Source of the DNA: Euwallacea fornicatus
Lineage: Eukaryota; Arthropoda; Insecta; Coleoptera; Curculionidae
DNA length: 64,000 nt
Direction of reading: 5' to 3'
NCBI RefSeq assembly: GCF_040115645.1
Contig: NC_089541.1
Location: 5,084,001-5,148,000, forward strand
Within the stretch, counting starts at the first letter, position 1. Every line of letters begins with the position of its first letter. A model generated the notes under the pieces. The model was not told the DNA's origin. It worked only from the letters and a program-made list of their open reading frames with translations, and did no database searches. Both the position numbers and the translations under genes were made by a program. Positions 22,621 to 34,070 of the stretch are shown piece by piece.

Positions 22621-24577
22621 GGAAAAAACAAAAAATCCACGCTCATTTAAAATTTTTAATATCCTTGTTGATTATGACTGTTCAAAAACCGCTTAGATGA
22701 CGCAGTATATTCCTGAAATGGTTGCACAAGCGTTTTGTCCCCGAAGTTTGACAATGAATTTGTAATCACAAGTATTTTATATATTCGTATTTTGAGGATT
22801 ATTTAATTTGTCGTTAAAAGACATTTAAAAGAAAACAGAATCTTCCACTAAAAGCGCTGTTACTATTAAATAATAGTCAATAAGCCATCCTCTGGTACAC
22901 CAACTGAGGAGTGAGGAAGAATCAATTTTTGTCGTATACTGCATACCGCCCAACAAAACTCTATTAATTCAACCTATGGACAAGAATGTAATAAAACTCG
23001 CCAACTATACTATCGAAAATTTCTATTTCCACCTGAATTCTGCAATGAACTAGATTAAAACATTAGGTAGCCCCAATTTAAACTAAGAAAAATAAAATAT
23101 TTCAAAATTTGAAAAATTTAACTTTAAATTTTGGACACTAAACAATATCGAATAAAGGAAACTTAAAAAAAAAAACTATTAAATCGTACTTAATAAGCAC
23201 CTTATATAGTGTTTTTATGTAGACATTATTTCTATTTTTTATTAATTTTTCAAACTGGAGGCGCGATTGAAATTTTTTTAGTTTTTAACTTTTTTCGCTG
23301 GTATTATCCAACGGATTTCAACAAAATTTTAGCAATATGTAGATAAATATAGAAATCACTTAAATGCGCTAAAAAATAGGATGTTCCATAAAAAAAATTT
23401 CGGTATCATCAAGCTATTTTGGAGTACCCTGAATAATTAGAAATATTTTCTTGAAGTATGTCGTAAGACACAGATAAAGTAGACATCATATCAGAGTCCT
23501 ACTTTCAATGATAACCGAGCTATAGAAGATGGGAGGTAAAATCCGACACCCTATGTATCTATTAAACGTTTCTTTAATTAATCGTTTATTATTTAAATCT
23601 CGTTCGCTAATGTAAACATTTTGGTACTGTGAACCATACCGGGTTTGAATTAGTTTACACAATCGAGCGTCTGCCGTATATATGTATGTACATGTGGCAT
23701 CGAGATATGGAAATATAGAAAGATGTTAGTTCAGGTATATTGTAGGTATGATGTACATAGTTGTAGGCAATATTAGCCTTATGGGGATGAAAGGAGAGCG
23801 AGGTTGGGCGACGGCTCAGGACAACAGACGTTCATCGTGGGCGATTTTTTGCAGGGGTAGGGGCGGCGATTAAAATTTCGCCTGCTGAAACGGGTTCAGG
23901 CTGCAGTTACCTAAGGTGTCCACAATTTTCAATTGTTGCTTACGAACATTTCAATTTTTGTGCAAAATGTGAAATCATTAGTTTCTATGCAAATATTACT
24001 TTTCCTGAAAGCTTCGTGTATTGACTGTCATCGGTAAAATTTATTATATTTTTAAATTATATTTTAAATTATATTTTTAAGTTTTCTTGAGTAGATTTTA
24101 TGTGGTTTATCGAAATTTCCTCAGATTTCTTTGAAATCGTTGTTGAATATCGTCGAATGAGGAAATGGGTCCTGCAACTTTTACAACCCTCTACTTATGT
24201 ATTTACACTTTTTTTTGGTGCTTAAAATGTAATTTTTCTTGTGGCATTTAAGGAAATTTTACAAATTCGATACGGCACGATTTGAATGTCCTTGGCAAAT
24301 TTGTGACACCTTTATCAAATCATACAAAAAGTAATCACATTAGCAGCTTTTGTAAGCCTTCGAACTAAACGGAACTATAAATTAATAAATCATGTAGATA
24401 GCTAGAAACAATTGCTTAAAATTAACGAAAGACTTTCATAACATTCTTGTTATTTTCACATAATCTATTATCATGATATTATTATTATTATTTACATATT
24501 CTAATTAGGCTCAAGCTAAAAATTAATAATTAGGAACGGAACGATGATACAAATTAGCTACAACTACTATGATTTGT
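22621..24577. other. Intergenic, no gene seen
   Basis: Mostly AT-rich. A GC-richer pocket at 23760-23910 has no open frame. Motifs such as ggatgttccata (near 23381) and gacaccctatgta (near 23550) look like unpaired transposon tips. Confidence 0.35.
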
Positions 24578-24629
24578 TCATGTTCTCCTACTGAAAAGGA
24601 ACGGTACAAAATATGCCAATCATTGAAAT
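24578..24629 (+). repeat. Dispersed repeat, copy A
   Basis: About 52 bp (ttcatgttctcctactgaaa ... tgccaatcattgaaa) recurs on the minus strand at 28468-28519 with about five differences. The family is unknown. Confidence 0.65.
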
Positions 24630-26460
24630 GCTTTTGCTTGCTCGGTAGGTATGTATGAGAGAGATTTTACCAAACTTTAAGGAACTAAAGGAACAATTTT
24701 TTTAGTCAACATTAACCAAAACTTGAAAAAAGTCAAGGAAAGGGAAAAGTGCTACTTCATTTTAGATAGATTGGCAATACTTTGGTTCAAATTAATTTTC
24801 GTCTAAGAAAAATTGGTTAAATGGGGGTGCATGGTTTTTCCGTGAAATTCCGCCGAAGTCTCTTCTATCTTCCTATTACACACACATTAAGGGCCCCACA
24901 TTCCTCTGCCAGTTACCCCAAATTGGCAACGGCTTCCGCCACAATCCAAATCCACAAACGCTGTCCCAAGTAACCCCACAATTCGGTCGATTTTCTGTTC
25001 ACTTCTACCAGGAACCCAGAAAGACATATGGAAACCTGATAGTAATTCAATGGCTTTGCTTGTGTATCAATCAAATCTTGTTTCTTCATTAACTAACAAA
25101 ATCACTAAGCAATCTGACACATGTTTATTATTTAGAAAAGCGTATTTTCAAATTTTTGCTATAACAGTAAGTTGTGAGTGAATACACGAGTAGAAGATAC
25201 CCACCACGTTAAAGGGTTTCGTGATCGCACTGCCAAAGCGCTGAGCTAAAAATCGAAATTCTTCAGGAATTCTACAAATTTCGACAATGCGCCATCATGA
25301 ACGTCAGGCGATTTTGACTATTTTGCTAACAGGAGAACAGAGAAGGCAGTAGGAACGAGCTAGGGATTTCGAGCACCAATGTAGCAAACTTAAACATGCG
25401 AAATGGTTGAATACTGGCAACAACATCTGCTCTCCTGCTGACAAAAAAGTATTTCCTCCGCGGTCTTTGTGTTTTGTGTATTCATTGTCCTCAACCATTG
25501 CCTTAATTTCGACTAATTGGCAGCACCGACTACCGACGACTACTACTACATATAATATAAAATCCTGCGCAGTTTTAGTTTTTGCTTGGTCAGGAACTGA
25601 AGGGAATTGAGCCAGCTTGCAAAAATTGACAAATTCGCTTTTATGACGAGGCGCAGCTAGCTATTCCTGCTGGCAATGAGTTTGTGTTCAAAAAACTTTC
25701 TCTCACTAACTAACGCGCATTTTTTTTTCCAAACTGAACTTTTCTATGTTCCGTCATTTTGGTGCACAATTCCTGCAATCTTTTCTGGTGTCCTGTTGTG
25801 AAGAACGGCATAAACTGACGGTTTCCCATCGTACAGTGTCGCTTTTTGCTGCAAAGCGACTAAACGCATCGCAAACGTGTCTCGATCGTTGGAAACCTGC
25901 AGTTGTTGTTCTCTTTCGAATCGCTTTTCGCGCAAATCTGCGCCAATGCGCCCAGCTGGTTTGCAGGACTTGAAACGCAGCAGGAACGCATTTGCATTTT
26001 ATGTTCTCCTGCTAATTGGAATAGGAAATGCGCCGGGATTGCTGCTGAACGACGTAATCGAGCATAGATAGGCGAGAAAGCGATAAAAGGCAACATGTCA
26101 GTCAGTCAGCAGGATTGGCGAAAGCGAGCACTGGAGTGATATATGGGCAGAAGCGAGATATGAAGACATCATTCATTCATTCACGCGGAATCACGATGCC
26201 GAGGTTCTGTAATTTGAAAAATTCAGTAAACAACCTCGGAAAGCGTGAAATAGATCAATCTTCTTTCAATCTATCATGGAATCCCGAGTCTTGGCAGCAA
26301 TCACTGAAACTTGACGATGAGAGTATAAGATTTTCCCACTATGGATTAATTTCATTTAACACTTTTATTAAATATATAGCAATGGGGAAAGCTCTATGTC
26401 CGCAAATGCATAACATGCCAAATTTGTACAGTTAGACAGAACAGATTTGATACAGCCATG
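24630..26460. other. GC-richer region with several unassigned ORFs
   Basis: From about 24880 to 26110 the DNA is less AT-rich, and small frames are open on both strands (25304-26096). One minus frame (about 25744-26000) reads as a soluble, arginine-rich protein (REKRFEREQQLQVSNDRDTF), which I do not recognise and which lacks an ATG. The block agcagga/tcctgct recurs at about 25432, 25663, 25979, 26008 and 26107. I see no splice pair or domain. It may be regulatory DNA or a first exon. Confidence 0.25.
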
Positions 26461-27729
26461 ATTATCTAAGAACATAAAAATAGGAGAATAAAATTTTTGG
26501 CGACATTTCAAAGATAGAGAACATTTTGGAAACTGTAGGAGACGTAGAGTCGCTTAAATGGAGGCAAAGTTGAGTTTGTAGAAGAGAAGTACGTTGTCTT
26601 TTTAATTTTTTTTTAATGAAAAAATATTTCTAATTATTACTGGAAACACTTGGAAAGAACGACAATTACTGTTTCCTTTTTATTCTATTTCTACCTTGAA
26701 TTACATAGATACATGAAAATGGAAAACTTTACAAAAACTAATAATCCTACTAATTACATACTAAACGAACTGATTCGTACTGACGTATTTTTCGAAATTC
26801 GACATTAAATTACTTTTTTTTAATTTCTGAAATGGACACAAACTAATAATAAAAATAAATACAAATCATATTTTTGATGTAGAAGTCGCAAACGGGCAAG
26901 TGTAGCACATGGTTGTTTTTCAATTATCAATGGCTAGCCAAATTTGTAAAAAAACGTGGAGATCCCTACTTGAAAAACAAAAGTTGATGATGACATTGAA
27001 AAACCGAAACGTCGTATCTTCGAGAAACTATTTTCATGTCATAGTTTAGTAAAAAGAATCTTAAGAAAGTTTTCTTCATTTTCATGTTTATATGTAATAT
27101 AAGGCAGAAAAAAATAACAAATATAAGTTTTTTTCTGGAAATCTCCAGATGTAATCGGAGTTTCTTTTTAATTAAAACGGAAAAGTGCTCCTCTCATAAA
27201 AATACAACTTTGCCCTCATTTAACCGACTTTGTATCTCTTACGGTTTTCGACATACTCATGTTGAGAACCAAATATGGGAGACTCTGTACGTCCTTTTGC
27301 CCACAACTTCAAAAACATAAATGGCACCCTACTTCGATATGTACCTCACTTAAGTATTTAAACAAACTTACCAAAATTCAATTAGATTTGAATATTGCTG
27401 TTTACTGATTGGAAAATAATTTATTACCATTATTGAAGTGCAGAAGAAAGAGTCGAAATTTATTCATTTATGGTTCGAATAATGAATCTGCCACGCAAAT
27501 TGCGGGGGCGGAATTCAATGGGAGACATTCTGATAAATAGGTTTAGCATGTTTATGTTATTCAGCTATTGGAAAAATTTAGGATGATTAGATTTATAGTG
27601 AACACCAAACGAAATAGTTAGAAAATTCTCAAATCGACATGTTAGGACACTTTGAATCCGAGCCAACCATGTACGTACATTACTGGGAAAAGTGTTCCAT
27701 GAAACCGGAAATTCATTAGGTTCAGTGCT
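26461..27729. other. Probably the eroded body of a transposon, no gene seen
   Basis: AT-rich, with no open frame of note. It lies directly upstream of a transposase C-terminus (27730) and may hold the unrecognisable 5-prime part of that element. Confidence 0.3.
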
Positions 27730-28130
27730 CAAAATAACAAGAAGTCATAAAATGGTTCTCTAGATTGATTGGAAAAATGCATTAGAATGGCCGGTTATAT
27801 GTCCTGACTTAACACAGCTTAAGTTTTTCCCTTAGGGTACCTTAAATTTGCAATTTACAAAACTGATTCTTACAATATTAATTATTTTAAAAATCGAATA
27901 ACTGCAGAATATCGCAAGATTACAAGATAAGCTTTCAGAAGATTCTGAGTACAGGTTGAAAGATTCTGAGTACAGGAAGAAAGAAATACACACACACAGC
28001 AGGAACTTCTGAAGAATTTGTGAGGTTATGAATATTAGCGATTGCGAGCTTGCAGAAACTTGAATTAACATTGAAGTTGTTTCATATTCACTACGGAACG
28101 TTCTAACTGAATTTCAAATGTACCCAACAT
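27730..28130 (+). pseudogene. IS630-like transposase C-terminal remnant
   Basis: The plus strand reads ALEWPVICPDLTQLKFFP, a stop, then after a frameshift LGYLKFAIYKTDSYNINYF and KNRITAEYRKIT. This is the region of the third catalytic acid and the C-terminal arm of IS630/Tc1-mariner-type transposases; the acid is lysine here (QLKFF). No inverted ends were identified. Confidence 0.78.
27940..27981. repeat. Two 21-bp tandem units
   Basis: agattctgagtacagg starts at 27940 and again at 27961. It lies inside the transposase remnant. The period is a multiple of three, so it repeats seven residues (DSEYRLK, DSEYRKK). Confidence 0.85.
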
Positions 28131-29219
28131 TATTAATTTAAATGTTTGTAGTCTACCAATGTTCCTAAATTAAGAAATATTGAAAAATTTTATCTATAAA
28201 ATGTTGTTAAAAATAAAAATAGTTGTTCATCTGCGAAGACTCAGAATCTTTCCTCGGCATTACCCGAGAGAGATTTTTTTTATCTTCGATACCGGGTGAT
28301 TAGAGAGGTATACATTAAAAAAAACTTTTCAAGAATTTAACATATCTGTCCATGAATGGGTGAAAACATTTATACTATTCATACAGAAGCCAAAACAGGC
28401 TGAAATTTAGTGAAATATGCTGCTTTAGTGTAGAGTGCCAATTACTGGCATCCTCGTTAAAATTGTTTCAATGATTGGCATGTTTTCTATCGTTCCTTTT
28501 GATTAGGAGAACATGAAGAGGATAAGAAATATTTCCTGTGAATCCTATATGAAATTTGAGCTTCAGCAGCAGTAAAGCATTTGTTTCAATGTATGTATTG
28601 CGTGCTCCTGCTGATTTCCTGGTAAGTGTGAAGCACAAATTCAACTGTTCTGCGGGGCAAAATGTACCCACGCCGCGCTTCTTTTTTAGCATTTTAGTTA
28701 GTAAGTAGTTGGAGTTAAGCTGTAAAGGGTTTAAGGATGGAAAGAAGAATTTTGTTTCTCTTATTATTATCATCTATTAGCCCTTGAGTATTTATTTATT
28801 TTATGCACATAAACGTAACTAAATAAGGTCTTGTCTCCTCAAAAAATGCCTAAAATACAGGAATATATTTATTTAATAATTAAAAGTGATTTTTTTTTTA
28901 GTATTGAGACCTGTACAGACAGAATTTATTGATTTATAACAAATAAATTTCTTACTTCCTAAAGGAAATTAGGAGCCCGTATCCGAAAATCTCTGTTCAG
29001 ATTTTCAAAATGTCCTTTCAAAGAACTGTTTAAACCAGAATTTTGGCTTCAAGGAGTCGTTTACCTAAAGAGAAATTGTGTGTAAACAATTCAAATGGAA
29101 GAAAGACCTTCTAAGAATCAGAAGTGACAAAACGCCTTTAAGAATTCTGTATAGTCAGTCACTGCGGGTACCGATATAGATGTCCGAAATTGAAAAATAG
29201 GTTTAACGGTAATATTCCT
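28131..29219. other. Intergenic, no gene seen
   Basis: Contains dispersed repeat copy B (listed separately). The 101-codon minus frame at 28468-28773 reads partly through that repeat and matches nothing I know. Confidence 0.35.
28468..28519 (-). repeat. Dispersed repeat, copy B
   Basis: Inverted partner of 24578-24629 (read on minus: ttcatgttctcctaatcaaa ... tgccaatcattgaaa). The similarity may extend weakly outward. Confidence 0.65.
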
Positions 29220-29301
29220 CTTTCCCTCTCTCTATCTCTCTCTCTCTATCTCTGTCTCTCTCCATCTCTCTCTTTTTCTCCCTCTCTATCTTTCTCTCTG
29301 G
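29220..29301. repeat. CT-rich imperfect microsatellite
   Basis: A polypyrimidine tract of (TC)n blocks broken by TATC, TGTC and CCAT units. Confidence 0.95.
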
Positions 29302-31253
29302 AATCTGCAAATTTCTCAGTGAAAATTATGTTTTTTATCGTATGAAATAAAAAAACTTTCGGTATATTTGCCAAGTTCGTCGCTATTCTCCTTGTTTTGC
29401 GAACTTGGATTGGTCAATGACCTTATGAAACTTTTATCTCATTTTACTGTTTTATGACAGACTCATAATAAAAATTCATCGGGAGAACCTGTGCCTGGAC
29501 AAAACAGCTTTTACCAAGCGTGGTCCTCACAGGCGATTCATATTATAAAAACACCAACCACTTGTAGTTACTCTTTCACTCTTTGGCTCTTAGAGCATCC
29601 TTATTTCCTCCCTCTTTCGCTTTTGTTTATATTTGTTTTTGTCCACTTTCTTTGAGATAATTTCCGTTTTGGCACAGTAGCACTAGGGTAAATAACGATG
29701 CAAACAAGAACAAGAAAATGTTTGTTATTACAACCTCCTCTTTTTTCGAAAGCAATTTATTACTTAAAGTTTGGTTAACGGGTTCGGCCTGAATTTGACA
29801 CAAAGTTGCCAAAAATTAGACACTTTCAGCATACATATATGTGGACGGACATAAACTAGGCAAAAAAACATGCATTTAACATTAACTTCAGAATTATCTC
29901 AATGTCAGGAATGTCAACTTCCAGTGCTAAGTCAATGAAGAAGCACGGCATCAAAATTAAAGTTAATGTTTAAGCTTTTCCTGCAATTTAGGGTGTGTAT
30001 TATTTTGTAATCACGCATGTATATGGTTATAAACTTAATTATCTGGACACCGCTAGTCAAGAAAAATTTCATAATTTATATTTTCGGCCAAATATTTCAG
30101 TAATATATCCCCAAATGTTGAAATTGTATTAAATATCTCATTGAATTCTTTCATTCATTTTTTTTCTGAGAGAAATAATAAATGAAACAAATCTCTCATG
30201 CATCGCTAGCGATAGAACCATTTAGTTTTCAAATTGTAAAATTTTTATGCATAAAGCTACAAACGGTAAATAAAACTGGCTTGTTTCAAGCGTTTAGCAA
30301 AGGATTCAAATCATTCTTCATCATAGAGTTTCATTATCAGATCATGGACCTCGGAAACCCGGTGGCTATTAAAATTGGGACACCAATTCGGGTCTAGGAA
30401 ATTTCCGAAGGATAACAAAATAACTAATTTTATGTCATCATGACTATACAATAACACTTTAACATTTCTTATTTTATTGCGAAATAACATTCGATCATCT
30501 CATGATTGTCCAGTGCAAGTTCGCACCTTGGATTGGCCCTAGGTGTAATTATAATCATGGCATCAACATCAATATCATTGTGTATTATTATATGTAAAAT
30601 CAATAATTTGATACAATAGTACTGATGTGATGTATTTGTCTTCAGCGGAATATTCAGTTTCAAGAACATAGAAGATTTTTCGGGTTTCAATCTAGGGATT
30701 CTCGGCATTTTAGATTTAAAATAACCTCCCCCTTCCATTCCATATAACATCCCTATCTTAAAATATTAATTCCCTATCGCTTCACAAGTAAATAAATTGT
30801 GGCTGTCTGATAATGTGGCATAAAATAATACTTTTTAATACATTTTATAACTATGTTCTGTGCATGTAAACAGAATTGCCTTCGGTCAATTGACGGAATA
30901 GGTGGCAAAGGTGTTTGTTCCACTACACTGTGCTAGAATCATATATCCTTTTTTTGCATCAAGCGGAATACCCCCGGGGGAAAAACCTAAGTTCAGTAAG
31001 CTGAATTCAATGATGCCAATCATTTTTTTAGATTAGTTTTTGTTTTCAAAATACTTATTTGAAATTAAAATTTTTGGTTCCAAGGCTCAAGAATATGTCG
31101 CTTTTTAAATTTTTTGATCATTTATTGAATTTGAATCGATGAAAATCAACCGAATTAGCGTGATATTGACAAATGCACATCTAATGGTGACTATTTGAAA
31201 ACAAACTAATTCCGTTCACTTGGTTTTAAAGTAAGTTTTCATAATTTAACAAC
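29302..31253. other. Intergenic, no gene seen
   Basis: AT-rich. Short frames (30182-30397, 30469-30750) have no recognisable features. Confidence 0.4.
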
Positions 31254-31471
31254 ATCTGAATATCGATGTTAGTGAACGAACAATAAGTGATCCCGAGGGG
31301 AATAACTTAGTAGTAGCAATGTAGCTCTAGTAAAATAGGATAGAACAAAATTGATCGTTAGTTATGTAAACTAGTTTTAATTGTAGTGGGTTCTGTTAGA
31401 AGTGGGCATGCACATGCAAATACTGCAAACGAACCTTATAATAAAAAAAAAAAAAATCTGAATATCGATGT
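31254..31471 (+). mobile_element. Poly(A)-tailed retroposon with 16-bp target duplication
   Basis: The identical 16-mer atctgaatatcgatgt occurs at 31254-31269 and 31456-31471. It brackets 186 bp that end in a run of about 14 A (from 31443) preceded by ataata. A perfect direct repeat plus a 3-prime poly(A) tail is the signature of target-primed insertion by LINE machinery. The insert (31270-31455) has no open frame. It shows no convincing tRNA, 5S or 7SL promoter boxes, although gtagctctag and gggttctgtta are weak echoes. It could be a SINE, a 5-prime-truncated LINE tail or a retrocopy of a host 3-prime UTR. Confidence 0.8.
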
Positions 31472-31879
31472 AATGAATGTGTCTGACTTCCCCATTACTG
31501 TCAAACTTCATTTCTATATTTGATATTTTATAATAGCTTTGAGGTTTTTTGTAGAAAGTTGCGTGTTGAATAGTTTACTGCGTGATTTTTAATATACTTA
31601 TAAAATCAATTGCATATTTAAACATTTCAAAAATGGATAAATGTTGTAAATACATATGACTTTTGTTACGTGTGTGGAAAATTTGTAATTATGCTGAGTT
31701 GGCGCAACATTACTATAAAAACAGCTGATTTCTATTTTAAATATTTGTTGCAAAACATTATTAGAGATGTGATTCGGACACCGTCCATTATTTCTACGAC
31801 ATGTATTGAATCTTAACAAATGGGAAAAAAACGTTTATTCGACAATTTTTTTGGATTCAAATTCAATAAATAGTAAAAA

Positions 31880-32530
31880 AATGAAAAAAGCTGTGCGCAA
31901 GATGAGTGACGGCATTACTCAAAATTAGACAAAAACAGCACCGTAAGGATGTGTCAAATTTTCGCAGCAATAAAGCCGAGTGTTTGCGTCAATTAATAAC
32001 CATGTATGAAATAGGGGTTTATCATTTCACTAACCTGAGCCCAAAGAGCAGTCAACAACAGATTCAGAGGGGACAATCAGTTTTAAAGAAGACAAACCGT
32101 TCCATCTGCAAGAAAGGTCATATATTCAGTTTTTTGGAATAAACGTGGGATAATTTTTAGTGATTATTTTTCTAAAAAAAAACGATAAATGGAAAATATT
32201 ATTCAAATTTGATGCAGCGTTTAAGTGAAAAAATTAGAAAAAAACGTTCTCACTTTGCGAAAAAGAAAGTCTTGTTTCATCGAGAAAAAGCATCTGTTCA
32301 CATTTCCGTAATCGCGATGGCCAAAATCAATCAACTTGGTTTCGACTTCCTCCTCATCCATTTTATTAGCCAGATTTAGGCTCCTCAGATTATTTTCTAT
32401 TCCCAAACTTGAAAAAATGTTTCGATGGAAAGAGATTTGCTAATAACGAAGAGGTGAAGTTCGAGGTTGGTATCTATTTTGAAACATTCGACACTTTTTC
32501 CTAGCATGTCATTGAGAAAAGTGTGTTAAT
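31880..32530 (+). pseudogene. Degenerate mariner (DD34D) transposase, same family as 50340
   Basis: The plus strand reads, in shifting frames, KIRQKQHRKDVSNFRSNKAE and then ECLRQLITMYEIGVYHFT (about 31920-32028; the first catalytic aspartate is replaced by Y), then ESKEQS-like sequence. After a gap come KIRKKRSHFAKKKVLFHREK and ASVHISVIAMAKINQLGFDF (about 32234-32350; the second aspartate appears as E). Last are PDLGSSDYFLFPNLKK and GKRFANNEEVKFEV (about 32371-32480; third aspartate present). The residues closely parallel the minus-strand copy at 50340-51420, so the two belong to one mariner lineage. The N-terminal HTH domain and the ends were not found. Confidence 0.87.
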
Positions 32531-32853
32531 TTCAAAAAATACTATGGGGATAAATAATGTAATATGTTTTAAAAATTTCTTTACGTGTTAGGTCGAATAT
32601 TTCTGGGACTCGCCTCGTATTAGCGAGGACAAGAATGTGTTGGAACTTAGGGTAACTAAGGTTAAAATAAATTTGTGAATCGTATCTGCAAGCATATTTA
32701 TAGGGGCTTTAAGCAGCTCGATTGCCAGCGGACGACACACTAACTGAAACATAACTCATGATGATGAGGCTATCATCAAACCTTCCCATCTAATTTCAGT
32801 GTTTTTAGGCTGTTTATTTCAACACATCTTGTATCTACAGTTCCTTTCTTTAC
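32531..32853. other. Intergenic, no gene seen
   Basis: No features supported, apart from the putative donor site of the adjacent minus-strand exon at 32852-32853. Confidence 0.35.
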
Positions 32854-33010
32854 CTTCTGCGATCCTGGTAATAAGAACGGCAATTGTCGACGGTTCGCCG
32901 CTGATCGGTGGAACAAGGAACAAGTAAGTAGCCGAACTCAGCGACAACGCTGCCGCAATGGCGAACAAGCACCTGAAAATTGAATTTATGGTTTCCTTTT
33001 TCGATTTCAT
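32854..33010 (-). CDS. Candidate first coding exon with signal-anchor segment
   Basis: On the minus strand an ATG at 33010 opens a frame of 52 codons that ends at gcagaag|gtaaag, a good donor. The product starts MKSKKETINSIFR, a basic N-terminus. It continues into CLFAIAAALSLSSATYLFLV, a hydrophobic stretch of about 20 residues, and then PPISGEPSTIAVLITRIAEG. Such a layout fits a signal peptide or type II membrane anchor. An in-frame ATG further upstream (33043) is also possible. Alternatively, aattttcag|gtgctt at about 32972 is a credible acceptor and would make a shorter internal exon. The region is GC-richer than its surroundings, which supports a real exon or promoter. I recognise no family, and no further exons could be joined. 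Confidence 0.3.
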
Positions 33011-33597
33011 TCTTCTTCGTCTTGTCGTAACGTAACCGACCACGTCCCAATCCGAAAATTTTCACGTAGTTTTTCTATTCCAAACGCGTTGTCACTCTGA
33101 TTTTGCTTATTTTAATGTATGTAGTTCGAAGGGAGTAAGTAGCATTTGCAGATTTGCAGAATGTTGCCGTCGAAAGTTGTTAGACGGCGGTAGTTTCTGC
33201 ATGCTTGTGCAAAGTAATCCCAACGTTCGGTTGGCACTTGCTTAAGTGTCGTCAAGTATCAGGCTCGCAGGAACGAGTAAGAAAGTAAAAATCTGCATCG
33301 AGAGACGGCAAATTCAAAACGGAAATTCCCATTAGTCGGGAGAAAAATTTGAAGTATTTGAAAAAAATTAAAAAACTGCTAAAGGCATTTTACACTTTTC
33401 TCCCCTCGTGTTACTGAACATCATGATTAGAAAAATTTAAAAAGGCGCACATTTCATGTTCGCCTTCACCAGATTAAGTTCAGATTCGTTCTGCGAGCAC
33501 GCATTTGCCGCTCTTTATCTCAGCTTCAACAACAATTTTCGATACTTTAGAAAGCCATGTGAGTTTAAATTTGAATTTCAATTATAGGATAATAATA
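33011..33597. other. GC-richer flank of candidate exon
   Basis: The part at 33011-33300 is less AT-rich and contains CpG dinucleotides (cgtaacgtaaccgaccacg). It could be the 5-prime UTR or promoter of the minus-strand candidate. No core promoter motif is certain. Confidence 0.25.
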
Positions 33598-33819
33598 ATG
33601 TCGGAACACCCGAATTTAGTTTTGGATGTTATCGACAGTGAACAATTAATTTTAGTGGTAGAAAACAAACCGGCATTTAATAACAAGAAGTTAAAGGAGT
33701 ATGGCGATCCAGCTGTGGAAATAATTATGTTTGAATTTTGCTATTGTAATGCAATAAAAAGTAGGAAGTACGCGTACAAATTTTTGTTTCTACAGGGTGA
33801 TTCGTTACTAATGGGATAG
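33598..33819 (+). pseudogene. MADF-domain-like N-terminus, cut by a transposon end
   Basis: From ATG 33598 a frame of 73 codons starts MSEHPNLVLDVIDSEQ and continues LILVVENKPAFNNKKLKEYG, then DPAVEIIMFEF. The spacing of LI, V, P, Y, D and a bulky aromatic (F in place of the usual W) follows the start of MADF domains. MADF is a DNA-binding fold of Myb/SANT type found in insect transcription regulators and in some transposon-associated proteins. An acceptor-like caattatag sits 10 bp before the ATG. The domain is not completed: at about 33793 the frame runs into cagggtgattcg, the tip of a transposon, and stops at 33819. The second half of the domain (the WxxLR-type helix) is absent. It is probably a broken host gene copy or retrocopy. 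An exon whose 3-prime part is lost is the other reading. Confidence 0.5.
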
Positions 33820-34070
33820 CCGAAAGGTGGAGATACTACACAAAAAATGGTGTTGATGTAAAAAAACATACCATATCCAAAAGTAAGTACTTTCGGATAT
33901 ACAGGGCGTTTGAAAGTTAAAGTTTTAACTCATTTTTTTGCCATTATTCGGAAAATATCTAGATTAGGCATTTGAAAATTTGTAAAGTTATATTTTTTTT
34001 TAGGTGACAAATAATAAACTTTGGCTGCCAAAGCACCAAAAAATGTTGAAATTGCGATTAAAAAAAGCAA
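33793..34070. mobile_element. Transposon end fragment
   Basis: Starts cagggtgattcgttactaat after TA, with a second tip-like motif tacagggcgtttg at about 33900, and runs through aggcatttgaaaatttgtaa. This arrangement resembles one end of non-autonomous IS630/mariner-type elements. No matching opposite end was found, so the right limit is a guess. Confidence 0.5.

Noticed and set aside
29220..29301. CT tract as a possible regulatory GAGA element
   Set aside because: No nearby promoter or gene; a plain microsatellite is the simpler explanation.
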